Assembly: GCF_032362555.1 (NCBI RefSeq)
Contig: NC_083514.1
Coordinates: forward strand, 4,573,001-4,637,000
Direction of reading: 5' to 3'
Length of the DNA: 64,000 bases
From: Amyelois transitella
Lineage: Eukaryota; Arthropoda; Insecta; Lepidoptera; Pyralidae
The number at the start of each line of letters is the position of its first letter. Within the stretch, counting starts at the first letter, position 1. Positions 59,828 through 64,000 of this stretch are shown here, piece by piece. The translations under genes were made by a program, and so were the position numbers. Under the pieces are notes generated by a model. It had not been told where the DNA came from. It saw nothing but the letters and a program-made list of their open reading frames with translations, and did no database searches.

Positions 59828-61894
59828 AGCAGTAAGTTTGTAGTAGAATTTAGTAGATTTGAGCCAAATTTAACTAAAATTAAACCCATATAATTCGGTT
59901 ATATTATGCGCGAGTCGTCCTGTAAGTTTAACTATCATGACACATTTTATAGGTTTGTCAGTGCCTACACCATATTTTGTAATAAATAATTTTCCCTTTG
60001 AAATTAACTGTATATGATATTTACCCCAGTTTTTGAAAGAGATTATGGCTTGATATGCTCTTCATAGTGAGGAAAAGCTTTAGGAGATTGACCAATAGGT
60101 AACCTTTTATCAAAATGGGGATCATATATCACTTAAAAAATAAGTTTCACAACTATTATTTGGGTATTTCCCATTTATTGTAGGTACTTGCGTACCTAAC
60201 CGAAAACATTAACATAATTTTACAATTCATGTTCGATCAAAAGTGAATTCGTTTTGAGATAAGATAAAGCTTATTTGCTTAAGCTATATTATTACCTTCA
60301 GTCACTCCCTAACCCTGGAAGCAGGGAACTTGGTCGTGTGAGGATTTTTATCGTCTTCCTGCGTGTAGTACCGTTTTATTTCCGCGTCCTGCGATAGCTC
60401 ACGTGCAAACATTCCCATTATAAGGCTCTTATCTCCCGCATCGGGGAGTTCCCGACTTTCAACGGAACTCTCTTCCTGGCCTATTGTTTGTATTAAATAT
60501 TTGGACTAAGATTTGGATAGATCGCTTACGAAGCCAAAATAACCTAGGAAGTAATATATCATATTACTTCTTATACTAGATAAAGTCACCTATGAAAGAA
60601 AACAAAAGCAGAATTAGGTACCTACAGTATTTTTTAACTGATACAATAATATTGATTTATATATTTGTATAGGTAGGTTTTTTTAGAGAAAATAATTTTT
60701 AATAAATTAAATCGTAAAAATAATTGTCTTAATTTACCTCACTTTCATTATCATGATGCGATTTGCGTATTTATTCATTACCAATTGCACCCTGTCACAT
60801 TGGGGCCTGCATGGCTATGACTGAATTAAGTCATTGAAGTTGCGAGTAGGTACGTTTTGTCAAATTTATTTTCATTAGTAGGGGTACCTACTGACAAAAA
60901 TAATGAGAAAAAATGCTTTTATTATAACATACCAACCAGTATGAAAAGTCTTGAGACTATAACATTCATGAGATAAGTCCGCCATTGCAAGTGATTTGTT
61001 TCTTTTATAACTACGTACTTACTATTATACCTACACAGTAACAACTGTGTAAATTTCTATGCAATAAAGATATGACAAACAAACAAACAAACATTCAGTT
61101 ATTTATACTTTCAAGTAATCTTAAGCTAAACCGTGTAAGTGACACTTTTTGATTTAAAAATTTGTATCCCATTGGATACAAAATTTGAAATTCTAAGCTG
61201 GCCTTACTATATACAAATTAAATTTGATAAGCACTTACTTATTAAAACGTTAACCCTCACGAAAATGTAGTGTATCTGCTTTTTCTTATTATAAACTGTG
61301 AAAATAATGAGTCATTCCATTTACGACTCCAGTCTGACTGAAACATCGTAATTGGTGGCACTTCGCGTGCGGCTAGGTTGAACGGGCTTGAGATTTTTAA
61401 CGAGTGGAAAACTAACAAAATGGCGTTGCGATGTGTGTACGTAATGTAATGATTTACTGAGCAATTAGCGAGGCAGCCTGCTGTTGACTATACATATATT
61501 ATAAACGCTGGTTGAAATGTTGGAACTCAATTTTAAAGCACTAGCAATACTTGCTTCACTAATTATTAAAAAATAACAATAAAGCGAGAAAGTACATACG
61601 TAATTTATCGTTTCTAGATTCCGCTTATGATAAAAATCTTTCCTCATACTGCGCTCCGCCTTCTATAAAGTAAGCCATCAACCTTTTGTTTCAAGTATAA
61701 TGAAAATTTTCACTTCAATTTGATTAAATGTGTGTGAGTAGGTAAGCTTTCAAAAGACGGCGAAGAAGTTATGGTTGGCCAAGTTTAACTTGACGAAAGA
61801 TGTGTATCTAAACTAATGAATTTCAAACTGAGGATGCCGTTTACCCAAAATGTCGTAGACCAAATATGAGGAATATCAGGAACCGGACCATGTG

Positions 61895-61978
61895 GCCCGG
61901 ACAGCAGTGAAGGGTGGACAGATGTAGTCTCTGCCCATCCCTCCGTGAAAGAGGCGTGATTGATGTAAGTATGTGTCT
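61895..61978 (+). mobile_element. LINE 3'-end fragment
   Basis: Sequence ending GTAGTCTCTGCCCATCCCTC, then CGTGAAAGAGGCGTGATTGATG with a degenerate TATG tail. It matches the last 80 or so bases of the LINE. Confidence 0.65.
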
Positions 61979-63101
61979 AATATCACTAATGTTAATTATT
62001 TTATTCAAATATGTAATATAACCCTATAATAATTAACAAAACAACATTCCATCAAATCTATAAACAAAATCTATTATTTGCCCAACGTCTTACGCGTTTC
62101 CGTTATTTGGAACTAAAAACTACATTAATTAAGATGTTCGAGCCGCTAGATTAAGATTTCCTCGCCTCGGAGCTGGCGCGCACAAACACCGGCGTTTGCG
62201 CAGTGATTCTAGCCTGCGCAGTAAGTGGTGATGCAAACAGACACACAGGTGCCGCCGCAGGAACCTACACCCCTGTTTGTTCAGGCCACTTCGCGCCCCC
62301 GCGGCCCACATACCTCACTTTTGAACTTTACATATCCGCGGAGTTTTATGACAGCGAATACAAGTTTCTTTGAAAGAAATCTAAGTGCAAAGTACTCGTA
62401 GTCTTTATAAATATGTTTCTTAAAGTAATCTATTTTAAAAGGTTCTAACAATATTAGTCATATTAGTTTTGTTTTTATGCAAGTGAAATTTTCTAAAGAA
62501 AAGACATCGACGAGACTTAATCGGTAAGTAGTGTTAGAAGTTTTACAAGTACTATAATAAAATCAGATAAATAAAAATAACAACCTTAAGTATTTTTGCC
62601 ATATTATTTTTAATATTTTATTTTGAAAGGAAAAAATTGTTGCAGATGAATAGGGAGTTTAAAAAAAGTTAGAAATCCACAGAAATGTATGTACATTTCA
62701 TATATTTCTTACTAGATTTTTCGACCTCCTACACCAACAGGAAAATTATGTTTCGTTTCAAACTATCAAACAGAAAAATTCTGATTTGTATAGCATTCAT
62801 TAAAGTCGAGTGCAGTAAAATGTAGCTTCAAATATTGACAGAGCGTAATCTCGCGGCGCCGTGTGTGCGTTTAGCGGGCGGCCGGTAATGCGGCGTGTTA
62901 GCACCGCTCTTCATTACCGCCGGTGGAAGGCGGGCTCTGGGCACTTCGCAGCGCTAAATGTTATTCGCGATGGCCGACGTTGCCACACACGCTAGTTTAT
63001 AGAAACGGTGGTTAAGTACCTAGACAGAGCCAATACTCCCAAAATACTTATTGGGGGTTGAATTGAAGTACTATTACGTATAATTACTATTTATTAAGTG
63101 C

Positions 63102-63152
63102 CGTGATCGTTTTATCCATTACGGGGTAGACAGAGCAAATGATGGAATTGAG
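63102..63152 (-). mobile_element. Degenerate SINE-like fragment
   Basis: TATCCATTACGGGGTAGACAG followed by GATGGAATTGAG. A possible further scrap, GACAGAGCCAATACTCC, lies near 63024. Confidence 0.45.
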
Positions 63153-63499
63153 TTATGAGAGTTAGTAATATAGGTTTCTAGAACCAAAACTAAAAATAAG
63201 AGTTCCAATTGCAACATTGCAACTATAAAAAAATTACGAAGAAACTAGGATCCGCTTACCGATGTTTTTCTTCATTTTTACCGGTTTTCGACATTCTTAA
63301 TTTAACAATCATTATTCACATTTCGTCAATCCGAGATTTTCCGATCTGCCGCTTCTGCCTGGACCGATATCCATGTACCAATGCTAGTACTGCGTATTTA
63401 TCGCGACAAATGTTCTTATCATTGTATTGTGGACACAGACGGTTTCATGTATCTAGCTCCCTTTAGTACCTAAGTAGGTACGTCATGGCAATTGCGTTA

Positions 63500-63700
63500 T
63501 TAACCGCCGTCAAAGAAAAAGGCGGTTCTCGGTTTGACATATACCGAATTCGCTGAACCGATTTTGATGCGGTTTTCAGGGAATTGTTTGTTACACTTAG
63601 GAGATGGATAAATTAACGATTTTCAAAAAAAGAGAATATCGATTGGAGGCGGTTCTCTTTTTCCAAAAGTTATATTTAAACCTTTATATTTTAACCTGTT
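63500..63700 (+). repeat. Dispersed repeat, copy 2
   Basis: AACCGCCGTCAAAGAAAAAG, GAACCGATTTTGATGCGGTT and GATTGGAGGCGGTTCTC. Inverted relative to the copy at 28935. Confidence 0.5.
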
Positions 63701-64000
63701 TTGCTCTGAAAAGTAAACGTTCCTACTGTGGAAATGGTTTAGTCATCAGCTTAATATGTTCGCGTGCCTTACGGGGCTAGGTTGCTATTGTAAATATGAG
63801 GAGGTTCCTGATCAGGTGGGGGTTTAGTCTCGGTTCTTCACTTAGTATTTTGTATTGAATAAAACTTTATCGCACAATATAAAATATACAATATATACTA
63901 TAAATAATTAAGTATGTATTGTGTATATGGAGAAGCTACTATAACAAACTACTCAACCAAGTTCTGTATGTTTTTGTTTATGTTTGTTTCAAGCTTTTTA

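Larger units (their letters stand above)
57694..64000. other. Noncoding stretch, perhaps first intron of the gene starting at 57599
   Basis: No further exon recognised. GC-rich patches at 62130-62320 and 62845-62990 stand out; the second contains CGGTAATG (62883-62890) and CATTACCG (62912-62919) as inverted ATTA-core sites. They could be enhancers or alternative promoters. Confidence 0.4.

Noticed and set aside
60300..60480. Moderately GC-rich stretch (GGAAGCAGGGAACTTGGTCG...)
   Set aside because: Considered as a small RNA or exon, but no conserved snRNA motif, splice pair or open frame was convincing.

Overview
The window looks like a piece of a lepidopteran (moth or butterfly) nuclear genome. 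It is AT-rich, its genes are split by short GT-AG introns, the proteins resemble insect homologues, and retroposons with TATG tails are scattered throughout. No bacterial, organellar or CRISPR feature was seen. All gene models come from reading splice sites, phase and protein motifs by eye. No database search was possible.

Layout. (1) About 1-11.48 kb: the 5' two thirds of a ZIP11-type zinc transporter on the minus strand (exons 8197-11476). The remaining exons are not visible in 1-8196, so they probably lie beyond the left edge. (2) 11.5-21.8 kb: mostly noncoding, with decayed transposon pieces, hairpins, a reverse-transcriptase fragment (16281-17294) and an unrecognised minus-strand coding exon candidate (about 20170-20345). 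(3) 21839-43641, plus strand: a zona pellucida (ZP) domain membrane protein of 440 codons. A short signal-peptide exon at 21839-21880 appears to be followed by a 15.8-kb first intron, then eight exons. That intron carries a 3.5-kb insertion flanked by an 18-bp direct repeat and containing a nested 36/109/218-bp repeat array. (4) 45241-46007, plus strand: aprataxin, two exons. (5) 47670-50568, minus strand: RNA lariat debranching enzyme DBR1, five exons, 516 aa, tail-to-tail with aprataxin. (6) 50.7-54.2 kb: an inverted-repeat element near the DBR1 promoter and a broken partial DNA-level copy of DBR1 that was later hit by a SINE. (7) 54.2-64 kb: mostly noncoding; a GC-rich promoter with a CRE site and a first coding exon (57599-57693) of an unrecognised plus-strand gene.

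The repeats are the most informative part. At least seven fragments of one YADD-type LINE and about seventeen copies or fragments of one SINE-like family share a 3' end of the form CTCTGYCTACCCC...GGGA-A-AGRCGTGATT-TATG(TATG)n, which suggests that the LINE mobilised the SINE. Several copies have clear target-site duplications. The genes do not form a pathway: zinc transport, apical matrix, DNA end repair and RNA lariat turnover simply sit side by side.
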